Part shown: piece by piece, positions 1 through 11,200 of the stretch
Position numbering within the stretch: position 1 is the stretch's first letter
Layout: the number at the start of each line of letters is the position of its first letter
NCBI GenBank assembly: GCA_002007295.1
Contig: LNZM01000024.1
Location: forward strand, 1-50,068
Length of the DNA: 50,068 bases
Direction of reading: 5' to 3'
From: Candidatus Epulonipiscioides saccharophilum
GTDB taxonomy: Bacteria; Bacillota; Clostridia; Lachnospirales; Cellulosilyticaceae
The notes under the pieces: generated by a model
What the model saw: the letters and a program-made list of their open reading frames with translations, nothing else
Told to the model about the DNA's origin: nothing
Databases searched by the model: none
Program-made: the position numbers and the translations under genes

Positions 1-1504
1 AATAACCTGATTTAGGCTGAACTTTATCGAAAGTAATTTTAATGCCGCCATCCACAGAATTTACGTCCAAGTTTGTAGGTGCCTCGAACTCGATTTCATT
101 GGATAGTGAATAAGTAGTATTGCCAGACTGCCAAAGCGGTCCTTCGTTATTTCCATCTATAGCCTGAATAGCTACATAATAATTTTTGTTAGCATCTAAA
201 TTTGTAAGTGATATTTCTGGCTGATCGGTTAATAAAGCATTCGTATATTTGCCTTTTTCGGTGCCATAAGAAACTTTATATTCTGGCCAAATATCAGCCC
301 AAGTAAAGTGAATGTTGTTAACATTTTCAGTTACTTCTACATCCGTAATCTTTTTATCCGTAACAGCGGATTCAGAAACATGTAAGTTAAGTTTTACTTT
401 TATTATCGTAACCGTTTTGCTTCCGTCCGCATTGGTGATCACAACTCTTATTTTGGCTATATTACCTGTTACTCCAGTTAACGGAATTTTCATTGTTGTG
501 TGTGCAGCTGTATCCAAAGCTCGAGATTGCGCAGCAATATTAGGGAATGGTATTTTTTGGATCTGGCCATTCTCTAATTCTATTTCTAAGTATCCGGATG
601 TAGGAGCATTGTCCATCGGAGCCGTAATTTCGACTTCTTTAATTAAATCAGTGGCTTGAGAAATTTCGATTGGTATGATAATTTTGTTTGAATCATCAAT
701 TACTGAATTGGATTCTAAAATTACAGGAGAAGTGTTGTCGATATCCAAAATATCTTCTATATCGCCACCACTAAATAAGAAGCCAGATGTATCTGCTATA
801 GATAATAATTTGTTAGCTAATCCATTTCTTTGAATTGGATCAGAATTATCACTAGCTTGATCCTTTTGGCCCCAGAAAGAAAAAGCAAGGTCCATTAAAT
901 TTATTTCACGGTTGTGAGAGACATCTAGGTTTTCATCATTTCTTCTGGTTATATCAAATATGCCAGCAATAATTTCTTCACGGTCGTCTTCGTTGACTAC
1001 GCCTGAGTGATCCACATCACCAGCTGTAAAGTATTTGCCGGAAGTATTAAGAGTTATTAATTGGTTATAATCATTTAAATCTATTTCGACAGATTTGTAA
1101 GTTTTGTGTCCTGGGGATTCAATTTGTACTGTATATTTAGTATTGTCATCAGTTGGCAGGTTAGGAACAGAAATAGTTAAGTCATTTAAGCCTAAAGTTA
1201 CGTTTGTAATTATTAGGTTTGCTTCACTTTCGGTATACCCGTCAAATTCTGGATAGAAGCCATCTGGATCTACATACATTTTTATTTTTGAATTATCAGA
1301 GGTATTAATAATAGTTAAGATTCCAGACCAATCTCCTGGATTGATTTTATAGTCAAAGTTTATTTTTATGTCTAAGTTACCTACATCATTAAATGATGCT
1401 AAATTATTCATTTCGTTTAAACTAGTTATGTGTGCGTATAAAGGAATATTCAAGCCAATTGTAGCTGTTGCCAAAATAAACGCGAGCCTTTTGTGTAATT
1501 TCAT
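1..1504 (-). CDS. Secreted dockerin-like / fibronectin-III surface protein (partial at left edge)
   Basis: This reading frame stays open from an ATG at 1504 to the left edge, about 501 codons, so the C-terminus is missing. An AGGGAGG ribosome site lies 7-8 bases upstream of the start. The protein begins with a Sec signal peptide (MKLHKRLAFILATATIGLNI, then PLYA). After a beta-rich first domain there are two calcium-loop-like motifs, GDVDHSGVVNEDD and LDVSHNREINLMD, spaced like the two halves of a dockerin/EF-hand module. C-terminal to them are segments resembling fibronectin type III domains (for example HFTWADIWPEYKVSYG, then YYVAIQAIDGNNEGP). This architecture is typical of secreted Clostridia surface or polysaccharide-associated proteins. 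No catalytic domain is seen in the visible part. The dockerin-like call rests on loop spacing only; cohesin partners are not in the window. Confidence 0.85.
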   Translation of the reverse strand, partial: MKLHKRLAFILATATIGLNIPLYAHITSLNEMNNLASFNDVGNLDIKINFDYKINPGDWSGILTIINTSDNSKIKMYVDPDGFYPEFDGYTESEANLIITNVTLGLNDLTISVPNLPTDDNTKYTVQIESPGHKTYKSVEIDLNDYNQLITLNTSGKYFTAGDVDHSGVVNEDDREEIIAGIFDITRRNDENLDVSHNREINLMDLAFSFWGQKDQASDNSDPIQRNGLANKLLSIADTSGFLFSGGDIEDILDIDNTSPVILESNSVIDDSNKIIIPIEISQATDLIKEVEITAPMDNAPTSGYLEIELENGQIQKIPFPNIAAQSRALDTAAHTTMKIPLTGVTGNIAKIRVVITNADGSKTVTIIKVKLNLHVSESAVTDKKITDVEVTENVNNIHFTWADIWPEYKVSYGTEKGKYTNALLTDQPEISLTNLDANKNYYVAIQAIDGNNEGPLWQSGNTTYSLSNEIEFEAPTNLDVNSVDGGIKITFDKVQPKSGY

Positions 1505-1583
1505 CTTTATCCTCCCTAAAAATTAATTCAAAATTATTACAATTCATTGAGTATTTAACTGTAATATGATCTATATAAATACA

Positions 1584-1612
1584 ATTATACTATACCCCCC
1601 TTGCGTAGTCAA
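1584..1612 (-). promoter_or_regulatory. Promoter of the dockerin-like gene
   Basis: On the minus strand TTGACT (1612-1607) is followed after exactly 17 bases by TATAAT (1589-1584). This near-consensus sigma-A promoter would start RNA about 70 bases before the ATG at 1504. The spacer carries a G6 run. Confidence 0.7.
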
Positions 1613-1824
1613 TCATACTTTCTTAAATATATATCGGTAAAATTTACAATTTGTTTAAATAATACATAAATCGTAATAATACTGTCTTGTTACTCTAACA
1701 TTAATCATAAGTCTATATTTTTATGCTGTACACATTTTATCGGAAAATCTTACTTACTTTATAAATTTCTTACATTTTTTCTATGGATAGATTAATCTTT
1801 ATGATATATTCCCTATTTTTGGCA

Positions 1825-2020
1825 GTATAAAAATAAATAGCTCCTTATTATGTAGAGTTGACCGTATAAAAATAAATAGCTTCGTAGTTATATAGAGTTG
1901 GCCATATAAAAATAAATAGCTTCCTAATTATATAGAGTTGACCATACCAGAATAAATAGCTTCCTAATTATATAGAGTTGGCCATACCAGAATAAATAGC
2001 TTCTTATTTATATAGGGTTA
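1825..2020. repeat. Five-unit 39-40 bp tandem repeat array
   Basis: Five imperfect units start at 1825, 1864, 1904, 1944 and 1984. Each contains AATAAATAGCTTC, then an AT-rich stretch, then TATAGAGTTGRCC. Units alternate GACC/GGCC at the junction and TATAAAA/TACCAGA near the front. There are no unique spacers between units. The array sits in the 738-bp non-coding gap between the dockerin-like gene and the giant gene; no ORF or RNA gene is recognised inside it. Confidence 0.85.
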
Positions 2021-2083
2021 TATATAGGTTATTTGTACAGATTAGGTAGTCCTTATCCTAGTTTTTAGCTAGGTTCATACAAT

Positions 2084-2116
2084 ATAATAAAAGAGTCCTC
2101 AATTTTTAACGAGGAC
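2084..2116 (-). terminator. Probable terminator of the giant gene
   Basis: Read on the minus strand, GTCCTC and GAGGAC form a 6-bp stem around a 10-base loop, followed by TCTTTTATTAT. It lies about 130 bases after the giant gene's stop codon. The stem is short, so strength is uncertain. Confidence 0.5.
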
Positions 2117-2140
2117 GCAATATTGTATTTGATTTAAAAA

Positions 2141-2227
2141 ATATTAGTTTAAGAATTATTTTATTATGTATATTCATAAGACGGAACTGTTTTGAAAATG
2201 TTCCGTAATATAATCTTAAACTAATAT
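2141..2227. repeat. Nested inverted repeats after the giant gene
   Basis: A perfect 14-bp inverted repeat (ATATTAGTTTAAGA at 2141-2154 and its complement at 2214-2227) encloses a second 6-bp inverted repeat (CGGAAC 2182-2187 with GTTCCG 2200-2205). The outer arm starts only 16 bases past the giant gene's stop. It would fold into a branched 3'-UTR stem. Confidence 0.7.
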
Positions 2228-2242
2228 GTCAAAACTAAAATC

Positions 2243-5200
2243 TTATGACCTAAATATTTTAGTTAAAAGTTTAGCAAAGAAGTTATTTTTACTTTCTTTG
2301 GATATAATTTCTTCCGTCTCAATTTCTTCGACGTGAAGTTCATTGGCTATAAGGTCTTTGTCAGAAATAATAAATTCGTTTTCAAATAAGGCTATTTCAT
2401 CTTCGAACATTAGTAATTCGTCACCGAAAGTTTCTACTTCTATAGCAATCTCATCGGTAAAGATTTCATCTAAATTTTCCTCCATTCCTAGTTCATCTTC
2501 TTCTATAAATATTTCAGGGATTTCTACGGATGGTAATATTAATTGATTCTCTTCCTCATATATCGGCTCAGTCGTAAATTCTTCTAGATCTGTAAATTCT
2601 TCTAGATCCGTAAATTCTTCATTAGCCATAAATTCGATTTCCGATTCTAGTTCGTCCATAAATTCTGGTGCAAACTCTTCTAATGGCTCTTCGAAATTGT
2701 TCGCTATCATTGATCGGCCACTTAGAATTCTGTATTCCATTTGAGCATTAGATCCTGTTACAATATCCGAAGTATAAAATCCGTCTGCAGCATTTCTACC
2801 TAACTGGACAACTGTTCTAGTTTGGAAGAAAGGTGCATCCATTACTACATCGAAGAAAGAAACCCAGTAAGCTTCATCAACGTAGGTCATATTCTCCCAA
2901 TCATCGTCCGACGGGTCTGGCATTGTTGCATATTGTATTATAACAATGTCTTCATCTCCCAAATCGGCGAGAGTTTCACTAGTATACATTATTTCGCCAA
3001 TATCATTCATATCACCTTCTACTGGTTTTTGTACATCAAGACTATTTATATCTAACTTTAAATTCACTGTATCAGTTATCTTATTATTTACGTCAGTAAT
3101 CGCAAACTGTACTCCCTTGTCTAGGGTGGCCAAATCATAAATGTCCCCTAAAGTGCCATCTGGATCTGAATTAGTTATGCCTAATTTACTCATCAACTCA
3201 AATGTATTAAAACTTAGAGAGGTTCTAGATACGCCAAATGATGTATTACTTGCTATTGTATCACCTATATTTTGAGATGTTGTAGATACGTATAAATCCG
3301 AATGAGGTGTTTTATTAAAGGTTGCTTCTATCCAATGGAGAGATCTGTTCTCATACAATACTTCCTTTATTTCTGGGTCTGCTAAATTTGCTGCTGTAAA
3401 AGTATAAGCCTTCTTTTCTCCAAGTGCAGTACCATCATAACCAGCAATGACAAATTTATCTCCAGCAGACAATTCTTGATTAGCTCCAAAATCTTTCTTA
3501 TATTGTTCTTTTAATTCTGATATGGAGATGGTTGCCTTTTTAGTATTTACTGGATAAAAGCCTATTTTATGGTCATCATTGATCATTATTAGAAAATCTT
3601 TATCTGCTGTTCCTTTTTTGGCGAATGCATAGTAATAACATTTAGTTCTTTCATGAGGCTGTGAAATAATTATATTGTCACCGCTTACTAGAACATATTT
3701 TGGAGGTGTTAATGTACCAACCTCTTCTTTTGTATATGACAACGGTATAGCGGATTCTTCAGAACCATCTTGATAATTGCTATTTGTAATCATAGCTTGA
3801 AGAATTCCATCTGCTTCTGTGGATACTGAATAGCCAAATGAGGATGAATATTTGTAAATTATACCCGGTACTAATTCGCTTCCGTTAGGTAGCTCTACTG
3901 CATTTTCGATCTCGGCGACTGTTAAAGGAGTATCTCTTAAAGCAATATATAAACTTGCCCCATCTTGATTAAGCTGGCTAAAGTTTGAAATAGTTACTAC
4001 ATTTCCAGTCAAGGCTAAAGTTGGCGCTATCAAATCAAGATCGGATTGGAAGATAATACGATTTACTCTAGTAGATACAAAACCATCCCTAGAAACTAAA
4101 GCAGAAACATTTAAGTCATTTGGGCCCCAATAAAGGTCTTTGTTTGGTAATTGCTTAAATTTAATTTCATTCATGAAAATATTAGTAGTCCCAACACTTA
4201 CTTTATCATCATTTTCTCCGTTGCCATCTGGAGTTGGATCTGGGGCAAGGGTAGGCATTGGTACATTAAAGAAAACTGGTGGACTTGGAGCTCTAGCAGC
4301 TAACAGATTAGTAAAGTTTAATTTATAAAAGACAGTAGCGTTACTATTATTTGAATTAATATACATTTTTCCACTGTTTAGCGAAATACTTGGTGCATTT
4401 AGTTTAGTATGTTCCAAAGTGGATGTATAAGAAACACCGTCTAACTCCGCTGTAGTTGTAATAACTAGTTTACCATCAATAGGTAGTATATCCTCACCCG
4501 GTACATTATAAATTATACCTGAACTCTGAAGCTTGTCTAAATTTCCTTGATCTAAAATATTTCCATCAGCATCTTCTGTATGATAAGTTAATTTATACTC
4601 TACATCACCTAAAAATGCTTCTATTTCATCACATGTTACCATCATAATAATATCTAGGCCGTTGTCGTCACCAAGAGAATATATTACATTTGGGGTCGGG
4701 AACTTTTCTACTGAATCGGCGTAGGCATCCTTTTTTGCATAGAATGTAGAACTGTTGTTAGCGGTTTTTAAGTCAACCCTAATTTGCTCACCTTCTGGAA
4801 TTTCTAACGTTGGTATATCAACAAAAAATGTATCTGTCTCTCCCATTCCAAATTCATCATCCGGCATTAACGGTTGAGCGTTAGGTATTGGCGTACCATT
4901 AATACTGTAACTTAAATCAATTTCTTCTGGCTTTACAAAATCGGATAATTTTACAGTGAGTCGATGATTTGTAAAGATAGCTCTACTACTTTTTTGAGGA
5001 CTTTGTTCAAAAATTACTTCATTAATATCTATATCTCTATCATTAATTAAATTTTCTGTTGGTTGAGCAAAAGGTACAGTAGAATTCGTTGGCACAATAC
5101 GTAAATTTGCTTGATCTATTGTAGACATAGTTGAAATTAATTTCGTATAAATAGTTTGTCCATTCGATTCTTGAGGATCGCCTTCCACCCATACATTAGT

Positions 5201-8200
5201 GGTTGTCCAGCCATCAGGATCAGTGGATTCATCGGCCAAATATTGTATTTCTGCTATTGGTTCACCATCGGCCGATTTTATATCAGACGAATTAACTTTA
5301 ACGGTCATTTCTGTTGGATTGAAAGTAATATCTAAAGCTGGGGCCTCGACTGCTGGATCGGAATGTATTACCATTGGCGCAAATGTATCTATGTTCAAAA
5401 TAGTAGCGCCGTCTGACGTTGTATACTGACTACTTCCATCGTGTACTAATTTTACAGTAACCATATCGCCGGATTGAACCATTGGTGCATCTTGTGCCTC
5501 GCTAGTTAAAATTCCATTTTTAGTTGCTGGATCTGGCGCTGAATCTTGAAATTGACCTATAGTTATTTCTTTTGATGAAGTAAATACGTCATCTCTTGTA
5601 ATTCCATATATCGCTTTCCAACCCAGAATTGTCGCAGTATCTTCCTTAGTAGTGTCATCAGTTTGAGAATTAACTTCTAAAGTAAATGTATCATCATTAA
5701 AAATTAAATTTTTAGGTGTTGGCGGTATAAATAATGTTGTTTTTTCATTTGTCCCTAAAGTTTTATGCGCAACTGTTAAAGTAACAATACCTCCGTTATC
5801 TCCAAATTTCTTAGCAATACCGTTGTCTATTTGTATCGGTAATGTAGCTATCGCATTTCCATTGACTTCCGTCCACCTTACCGCATCATAAATTGGTTTG
5901 GCCGTTTGATTTGTTGGTGCATCTAGCGTATCGTCGGTAAATGTTACATGAAAATTATTTATATATCCATTTACAACCGTAGCTCCAGGTATTGTCATAA
6001 TAACTTGTCCCGGATTTTCACTATCCTCCACAATCGTTGGTTTAGCAATAGTTATATTAGGAAAACTGTCCGTATACTCTGTTGTATTTAATAATGACCA
6101 ATTTTCTTTATGAGATACTTGTATTTTCATTACTAAATCATTAGTGCCCATACCATCCGGTAGACGTAATTTTTTAAGGTCATTTTCATCAATGGTAGCT
6201 ACAACCTTTCCTGTTAAAGTATTGTATTCAAATTTGCATTGTCCAAAATTTACAAGTCCATCTACATCATCAGGAACAATTCCAGTGGATGCCGGTACAG
6301 CATTTTTGTCAACGGCCTGATATATTCCAAAATAGTTATCCAAATCAGAAGCTAGAACACCATCTAATGTAACAGTAATACCTTTTTTATCTGAAGTAAC
6401 TACAGGAGTTATTTCAATATCTTTTACAGGACCTTCTTTACGCATATTATCAAGTACATACCAATTCTTTTTACTAGAAACTGTTACATACACACTTTCA
6501 CCGTCCTGTAGACCTAAACTAGCATTCGTTAGTTCTCTATTATAAGTTACTGTACCTGATTTATCCTTGTCTGGATCAGGTATGTCAGGATTCTCGTTTA
6601 GTCCAGCAAAAAATGTAACATCTAAACCACTTGCCTGCCAATTTGAGTTATTTATCCATTCAAATTCTTCACCATTTGCCAAGTCTACTAGATTTACTTT
6701 CATAATCGGATTCCACATTGTCGGCTCTATATCATCTTCTGGAGCCATTTGAGTTTTGTATAGATTCATTTCTGGAGTAGGTGCTAATACTAATTTTTGA
6801 CGAACCGAATTTGCATTTAAATTTGGATTAACATGACTAACTTCTACTACGATTTCATTTTGATAATCATTCTCTACTGTAAAGTTAAAGTCTGCTTTAG
6901 GTAAAGCTATATATACAGTATGTGGCTCAGTTTGACCGCACTTAATTTCGCCTGTTGTTGCCATACCTTCTGTAATTAAGTCAATATATTTGCCTGTAGT
7001 TAAATGAGCCAAATCAGTAACTTGGCTGGTAATATCTGCTATATTGACTCCGTCGGCTACTTTAAAAAGTTTTACGGTAAGATTTGTATCTATACTACCT
7101 TCAGATGGGGACGCATTTGGAATTTCTATCAATATATAATCGGCTGGTTTAGTTGCTAACTCAGCATCCATCACAAAGCCTGGTATATTATCTCCTTCAT
7201 AATCTTCGACAAATGCAGGCATAGGTACAAGTTGAGTTACGTCACTAATATCAGTCTCGGCTGTGGAATCTTTTTTAAACCAGTTTTTAATATGAGATAA
7301 TGTTACCCCGATAATATTACTAAAATCTCCGTTAGTGTCTGTTACTATGCCCAAATCTACTAACTGTGCATTCGTAATTAAAGTGGTTAAATATGCTCCA
7401 TCAACAGACCAGTGTAAATTCTTAGTTAATGTTGGTGAATCCAGTATTAGTGGATTAAAAAATCTTGAAAATTTTCCTTTTACATCCAAAAGATAATCAT
7501 TTGCTTTAAGTTTTGTCCCATCTAAATATTCAGCAGCAGAACCTTTAAGTTTTACACGAAGACCCGCTGCTTCTCCTGTAGCTTCTATGGCACCTAACTT
7601 TTCAATATTTTCTGAATACGTAGGTTCCGAAGCTAGTTTAAACCACCTCTTATCTTTTATTACAACTTGAATTTTTCCATCGGTTGCTTTTTCCCAGTAA
7701 CGTTGTTGATCCGCTACAAAAGACGGAAGGTCTTGAGAGAACACATATGCTGCTGTAGATGTTATTATTTCTTCAACATTTTTAGTTTCCTCACCATTCG
7801 TATACGTAACTATATTACCATTTACATCCAATAATGTTGCAATAGCTGTTTGATTAGTATCGTCGGTTGCATCTTCAGTTGAATCATTACTTGCAGGTCT
7901 TGTAATATTTAATGTAGGATTAATAATATTACCAGTAAGGTCAACTTTCATAAATTCAATCGATGGTTGTTTAATTTGCACTACGTTTTGTATTGCTTGT
8001 GTAGCTAAGTTACGCCAATCGACACCTTTTACCTCAACTTTAAATGTATCGCCCGCTTTTAATCCAAGATCTTTAAGCTTAATTGAGAAATCAGTAGCTA
8101 TATCTCCCGAGTCTGGTTTAGAAAACTTACCTTTTTGAACATCATTTATGCTATAAGTCACTTCTTTTACATCAGTTACCGCACTCAAAGTAATTGTAAT

Positions 8201-11200
8201 TACATCGTCATTCTCCGTATCTTGCGTTGCTCTCGGATCAATCTCAGCGGTGGAAGTTTTCGCTAAAGCTGTTCCATCTTCTACACTAGATCCAGCTCCA
8301 GTTGGTATATGAGTTACTTTGGCGATCACTTTTTTACTTAAATCACTATTCACATCTCCCTCAATTCCATTAAATTTAAAATCTGCAACCGGTATTGTAA
8401 AAATAGCCTCTCGTAAATCTGTTGAACCTGCTTTTATATAACCTTTAATCTGTTCATGTGTAAGTCTAATTGGTGTGTTTTTATCAATTGTTGTGCCAGG
8501 TGCCTCGACATATAGATCTAATTTTAAATCAGAATCATATGCACCATTTTTCCATGCAGCAGGTAATTTAATAATAACGAAATCTGCATTAGCCACTGTA
8601 GAAAATTCAACTTTAGGTACTAAATTTGTCTCTAAGTCAGAAAATGCAGCTGATAGAGATGTATCTTTTTCAAACCACGATACTGTATTACTTAAAGTAA
8701 CTTGGATATCAGTAGTTCCTTTTGGAAGACCCATATTTATTAGGTCACCGTTTGTAATAATAATTGTTGGACTATTTGGATTAGTTATATCCCATTCAGC
8801 ATCTACTGGCATTTGAGAACTTGCTAATATATTTTTATCTTTGTCTACGGCTACAAATTTTAAGCTATATGCAGAATTAAGTTTAGTATTATTATCGGCA
8901 ATATATTTTCTAGTAGTATTATCAATTGTTACGAGAATACCTTTATTAGTACTTGTATCGACTGCCACACCAGTTAATTGAGTAGCTGATAATGTGCCAA
9001 TTGCAGGGGCTCCACTTGCAGGAGAAGTTGTATCAACAATATGCCATTTTGTACTAGAAAGTTCAGCTTGAATAGTTCCGGCCGTTGCAGCAGACCATCC
9101 TGAAAACTGATCTATATTTTCTTGAGAGGCTGTTATTGTACCGTCAGAATTTTTAATAAATCCCTTAATTGAAAATTCTGTTACGTTTGGATCGGGATTA
9201 GTATCAATGCCAATAACTGATATAGTAGCAGTTAAAGCTTCAGGGTTTTCTGGCTCAGTTATATTTGGATCCGTAACGTCAGTAGCTGAATAAATAGTCA
9301 GAGTCATGTTGCCTTCATCTGTAATAATTACATCTTCCGCAATTAATTCTGGTGCATTTACAATAGTTTTCTCAACCATGCTTGGAATTACATTCCACGT
9401 ATTGCCATATACTGCAATACCGAAAGTATCCCCAGCTTTTAAATCTTCTGCTCGCTCAGCATCTGTATTATCCTTTATGATTATGTCTTCCATTTTGACA
9501 TAACCCTTATTTGTATCTGGATCTATAGTAATACTACCTATTTGAGTATATAACGTCTGATCGTCACCATTTATTGTTCTATATGCAACTTTACGGACAG
9601 AGTTATCTAATCCACCATCTACAGTTACTTCTATAGCTGGCTTTGATAAATCATCAGGATGGTTTACTTTATCCGGATTAATAGTAACAGTTTTAGCCTG
9701 AATCAAAGTTTCTCTACAAGCTTGAGGAGCAAAATTCGGATTTATATGAGAGACACTAAATATGATTTCGGCACCAAGTTCTTCTTTTACTAACTTTAAG
9801 GCTGTTGTAGCAATTTTAACAATGGCATTTCGATCATCAGCTTTTCTATATATAGTTACTACATCAGAATTACCAGGTAATAAATCAACGTTAGCCACTC
9901 CATGTTCAATAGCTTTAACACCATGTTCGGAATTAATACCCTCGGCATTATCGGATGTATCAACCGGATTACCATTTAGCTCTTTAAATAAAGTTAAAGA
10001 AAGTGTATCTTTAAATTTGTATATAGTTGCGTCAGATTCATCTTTAGTTTCTAAAAATACGTTAGGTATTTCCAAAAATACAAAATCCGCAAAATGTTCA
10101 TCAGAGCCAATAATATCAGCTTCCGTATTAGTAGTGTTCTCCATAGCTTTAATAGGAAGATCATTGGGATCATCTATCAATGTTGGCGTTGGAACCTGAG
10201 CATTAACATCTTCAATATTCGCTGTAGTGTTTCTAGCTTTTTCTAACCAATTTTTTGTATTTTTCACGGTAAATTTTATTTGATTATTGAAAGCTTTTCT
10301 ATAATCTTCATAATTTTCGAACTCTTCATCATCCGGATTATTTTCAGTCTGAAGTGTAGCGATATTAAATATGTTACCGGTAGCATCGTCAGCGCTTTCA
10401 ATATCTTTTTCAGTTACAGTATATTTTTTTGTAATTGTATACTCAGGGTCAAGACTTGTATCTGTTAACTTTGCCTCAATTTTAATTTCAACAACATTTC
10501 CTGCTGGGACAGTCGTCTGAATAGTTGAAGTATCTATAAATGGCCATTGGAAGAATCCATCAAGAGTTGGATTGTTTGCGCCATCGGCTGTATAAATTAG
10601 CGTAGGACTATTAGGATCGACAGTAATGTCGTTAATAGTTAATGCAACAGAGTGAAATTGTACAGCTCTATTATAATTAATTTGCATAACAGGGTATGCT
10701 TGAGTTGGTATACTAACAAATGTAAAAGCTGGCTCGTCGAAAGTAAGTTTATTGGCTAATTCAGTACCTATTCCATTTTCAAGATCGGCATTAGATATTG
10801 TAGTTATTGCGTCATTGGTACTTGTATCATAAGCCCACCTTAGTATCGGTGTGGACCTAGAAGCAAAAATACGCATTAATAGTTCTGGTTGGTTGATAGC
10901 ATGAAATTCAAAACTATATCCTGTTTTAAGGAGTCCAGAATATGTATCTATATAATTGCCTGCATTTTTTAAAGTTATTTTTAAACCGCCCATAGTTGTT
11001 TGCTCAGCTATTAATTCTGGAATTTGAGTTATTATTAATTCATTGGATGTCTCAGACATTATTTCATTCCATTGCGTACTAACTATGTTAGCTGTAATTT
11101 TACCGGATGTCGCTTCATCCCAGTTTCTACTGTGCCGAGCTAATTTATAACTTAGAGTTTCAATTCCATTTGTACCTAAGTTAAATTCTGCCGAAGTTTC

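Noticed and set aside
1825-2020. CRISPR array
   Set aside because: Units are contiguous imperfect repeats of ~40 bp with no unique spacers, and no cas genes are present.
8475-8816. Plus-strand 113-residue ORF inside the giant gene
   Set aside because: Same reason: shadow frame with no start signal.
9762-10199. Plus-strand 145-residue ORF inside the giant gene
   Set aside because: Antisense to a clearly conserved long frame, no ribosome site, low-complexity composition.
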